Positions 6,327 through 8,030 of a stretch of DNA of 8,030 bases are shown here, piece by piece. The notes under the pieces were generated by a model, which saw only the letters and a program-made list of their open reading frames with translations, was not told the DNA's origin and did not search any database. The stretch spans positions 1 through 8,030 of the forward strand of contig JAEXBW010000001.1 in assembly GCA_023393825.1 (NCBI GenBank). Direction: 5' to 3'. Both the position numbers and the translations under genes were made by a program. Each line of letters begins with the position of its first letter. Position 1 is the stretch's first letter. The stretch comes from Elusimicrobiota bacterium. GTDB lineage: Bacteria; Elusimicrobiota; Elusimicrobia; Elusimicrobiales; Elusimicrobiaceae.

Positions 6327-6345
6327 ATACGGCTAAATGTGTAAA

Positions 6346-6375
6346 CTGGCATAAATTATTTTTTTTTGTTAAAAT
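6346..6375 (+). promoter_or_regulatory. Probable promoter of the CAU tRNA
   Basis: CTGGCA (6346-6351, four of six to the -35 consensus) and TAAAAT (6370-6375, five of six to the -10) are 18 bases apart, with a T-rich spacer. Transcription would start near 6382, right at the tRNA 5' end. It may also supply lysS, which has no room for a promoter of its own downstream of the terminator. Confidence 0.5.
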
Positions 6376-6383
6376 ATATGTAC

Positions 6384-6457
6384 GCGCCTGTAGCTCAGTT
6401 GGTTAGAGCAATCCGCTCATAACGGATGGGTCACAGGTTCAAGTCCTGTCGGGCGCA
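6384..6457 (+). tRNA. tRNA with CAU anticodon (elongator Met or lysidine-type Ile2)
   Basis: The acceptor GCGCCTG (6384-6390) pairs with CGGGCGC (6450-6456) with one T-G wobble; the discriminator is A6457. The D stem is GCTC/GAGC (6393-6396 with 6406-6409). The anticodon stem ATCCG/CGGAT (6411-6415 with 6423-6427) holds loop CTCATAA with anticodon CAT at 6418-6420. The T stem begins at about 6433 and reads CACAGGTTC. CCA is not encoded. The acceptor stem pairs at the first position, so it is not initiator tRNA-fMet, which usually has a mismatch there. Anticodon CAU means elongator Met or, if C34 is changed to lysidine by TilS, isoleucine for AUA. C4-G69 and C5-G68 occur here and are TilS determinants in Escherichia coli tRNA-Ile2, but this is not decisive in another phylum. 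Confidence 0.93.
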
Positions 6458-6476
6458 TTTAATTTCAACAAACAAT

Positions 6477-6501
6477 AAACCCCGTCATTCGGGGTTTTTT
6501 T
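6477..6501 (+). terminator. Intrinsic terminator between the CAU tRNA and lysS
   Basis: AAACCCCG (6477-6484) pairs perfectly with CGGGGTTT (6490-6497) around loop TCATT, and the T run extends to 6501. It is a strong, compact stop 19 bases after the tRNA. The lysS ribosome site (AGAGG, 6504-6508) begins only three bases after the T run. Confidence 0.88.
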
Positions 6502-6513
6502 ATAGAGGCACGT

Positions 6514-8030
6514 ATGCAGCCAAACAACCAAAAACCGCAAGAGGAAGGCCAACAAAAACTTTCCGCAATAGAAGACATTATTAAAAATAAATATCAGGAA
6601 GCGGCGGACCTTAAAGCCGCAGGTTTTAACCCTTATCCCGCACACGTTGAGCCTAAACATACCTGCCTTGAAGCCAAAGAATCTGACGTTGACGCACAAG
6701 TAATTACCGCCGGCCGCGTTGTGCAGCTGCGCGTTATGGGCAAAGCAGCCTTCGCCCACATTAAAGATGTTACGGGCAAAGTGCAGATTTACGTACAAAA
6801 AGACAGCCTTGGGGAAGAAGCTTATATGTTCTTTAAAAAGCATATTTCCGTTGGCGACTTTGTGCTTGTAACTGGCGCACTGTTTTTAACGCATACTCAG
6901 GAAAAAACAATTAAAGCAACCAAGGTTGAACTTATCTCTAAAGCCATTCGCCCCATGCCGGAAAAATTCCACGGCTTGCAAGATACAGAAGTCCGCTTCA
7001 GAAACCGCCATTTGGACTTACTTGCCAACGAAGAAGTAAAAGAAATTTTTGTTAAACGCGCAAAAATAATTTCCTCCATCCGCAAAACCTTAAACGACAA
7101 AGGTTATTTGGAAGTGGAAACACCGACGTTAACACCCAGCGCGGGCGGCGCAATAGCAAAGCCGTTTGAAACCTATCACAATGCCTTAAAAATGCCGCTT
7201 TTTATGAGAATCGCGCTTGAACTTTATCACAAGAGATTGGTTATCGGCGGGCTTGATAAAATTTACGAAATCGGCAAAATGTTCCGCAACGAAGGCATTG
7301 ACACCACCCATAACCCGGAATTTACAATGATGGAAATGTATCAGGCCTACGGCGACGTTAATGTTATGGCGGATTTATTTGACGAAATTATCGGCAATGC
7401 GGCCAAAGCCATCGGCGTGGAAAAAGTGCAGTACAGAGGCCACGAAATTAACTTAAAGCCGCCCTTTAAACGCATCTCCATTCCCGTAATTTGGCAGGAA
7501 ACCTTTGGCGAAGATATACACAATATCTTAAACGGCAGAGAGTTTAACCGCGAAAACCTTATAAAACTTGCAAAGAAAGCGGGTATTTCCTACAAAGAAG
7601 ACGAAGCTTCCGACAAAATATTTGACGTTCTGTTTGACGAAAGAATCGTAAACAAATTCAGCGACCCCGTGTTGATGATGGACTATCCTACGGCCGTCAG
7701 CCCGTTCTCCAAAAACAAACCCGGCGACCCCGAGATTGTAGAACGCTTTGAAGCCTTTGTGGCGGGCGGACAGGAAATTGCCAACGCTTACAGCGAAATC
7801 AACGACCCTGCCGACCAGTACCAACGCCTTAAAGACCAAGGCACAAAAAAAGCCAATGACGCCAAAAACGAGGACGCCGACATTGTGGATATTGACTACA
7901 TCACCGCAATGGAATCAGGCATGCCCCCCACAGGCGGCATGGGCATCGGTATAGACAGAATTACAATGATGCTTACGGGACAGGATTCCATAAGGGAAAT
8001 CATCTTGTTCCCCACGCTTAAAAATCTGGA
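6514..8030 (+). CDS. lysS: Lysyl-tRNA synthetase, class II (3' end cut by the window)
   Basis: The frame is open from ATG 6514 (AGAGG at 6504-6508, five-base spacing) to the window edge, 505 codons. Bacterial LysS is about 490-510 residues, so only a few residues should be missing. The protein attaches lysine to tRNA-Lys in the cytoplasm. After a Gln/Glu-rich N-terminus comes the OB-fold anticodon-binding domain (about 60-145: ITAGRVVQLRVMGKAAFAHI at 64-83, then DVTGKVQIYVQ). RFRNRHLDLL at 161-170 opens the catalytic domain. Class II motif 1 is around GYLEVETPTLTP (197-208). Motif 2 is FRNEGIDTTHNPEFTMMEMY (257-276) with R258. Motif 3 is GGMGIGIDR (474-482) with R482. GGAIAKPF (211-218) and the lysine-site region GGQEIANAYSEIND (418-431) also match the family. 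RIALELYHKRL (232-242) has Leu where most relatives have Pro, a minor deviation. Codon use resembles the upstream operon. Confidence 0.97.
   Translation, partial: MQPNNQKPQEEGQQKLSAIEDIIKNKYQEAADLKAAGFNPYPAHVEPKHTCLEAKESDVDAQVITAGRVVQLRVMGKAAFAHIKDVTGKVQIYVQKDSLGEEAYMFFKKHISVGDFVLVTGALFLTHTQEKTIKATKVELISKAIRPMPEKFHGLQDTEVRFRNRHLDLLANEEVKEIFVKRAKIISSIRKTLNDKGYLEVETPTLTPSAGGAIAKPFETYHNALKMPLFMRIALELYHKRLVIGGLDKIYEIGKMFRNEGIDTTHNPEFTMMEMYQAYGDVNVMADLFDEIIGNAAKAIGVEKVQYRGHEINLKPPFKRISIPVIWQETFGEDIHNILNGREFNRENLIKLAKKAGISYKEDEASDKIFDVLFDERIVNKFSDPVLMMDYPTAVSPFSKNKPGDPEIVERFEAFVAGGQEIANAYSEINDPADQYQRLKDQGTKKANDAKNEDADIVDIDYITAMESGMPPTGGMGIGIDRITMMLTGQDSIREIILFPTLKNL

Noticed and set aside
6458..6513. 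T-box riboswitch controlling lysS
   Set aside because: Only one terminator hairpin and no specifier loop or T-box sequence are present in the 56 bases between the tRNA and lysS.
6439..6843. 134-codon minus-strand frame opposite lysS
   Set aside because: It is antisense to a strongly recognised lysS coding region and overlaps the tRNA and terminator; a compositional shadow.
1..8030. CRISPR array
   Set aside because: No regularly spaced direct repeats with unique spacers are present anywhere in the window.

Overview
The window reads as a piece of bacterial chromosome of moderate, AT-leaning composition (many AAA and TTT codons, but GCC/GGC-rich stretches). It carries three tRNA genes, a secreted ankyrin-repeat protein, a KilA-N accessory gene, a three-gene run (C39-like peptidase, peptide-binding lipoprotein, response regulator with a GGDDF output domain) and an almost complete lysS. 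The lipobox and Sec-type signal peptides suggest a diderm gut- or host-associated bacterium. The overall flavour recalls Elusimicrobiota, but this is an impression: there is no rRNA or other decisive marker here.

Layout: 57-127 is tRNA-Gln(CUG), followed by its intrinsic terminator (139-172). Next comes a GC-rich, heavily structured non-coding block (about 176-331), a second terminator built on the same flanking sequence (358-387), and a 17-bp perfect inverted repeat (391-431). On the minus strand lie the KilA-N gene (447-1331, visibly AT-richer than its surroundings) and, upstream of it in transcription order, a signal-peptide-bearing ankyrin protein (1380-2321). A divergent spacer leads to tRNA-Pro(UGG) at 2555-2626, which has a clear extended -10 promoter.

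No terminator is visible after tRNA-Pro, and three plus-strand genes follow in close order: the C39-like protein (2667-3638), the SBP_bac_5 lipoprotein (3645-5375, gap 6 bases) and the REC-GGDDF regulator (5391-6326, gap 15 bases). They are probably one operon whose first transcribed unit is the tRNA. The first two suggest peptide handling. No permease, ATPase or histidine kinase is nearby, so transporter and kinase partners must be encoded elsewhere.

A second tRNA promoter then drives a CAU-anticodon tRNA (6384-6457), followed by a strong intrinsic terminator (6477-6501) that ends only 12 bases before the lysS start codon. lysS (6514 to the window edge) encodes a class II lysyl-tRNA synthetase with all three class motifs.

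Most of the window is ordinary. The stretches least explained by known features are the structured block and repeats between tRNA-Gln and the KilA-N gene, and the terminator placed directly in front of lysS. No convincing new multi-gene system is visible.
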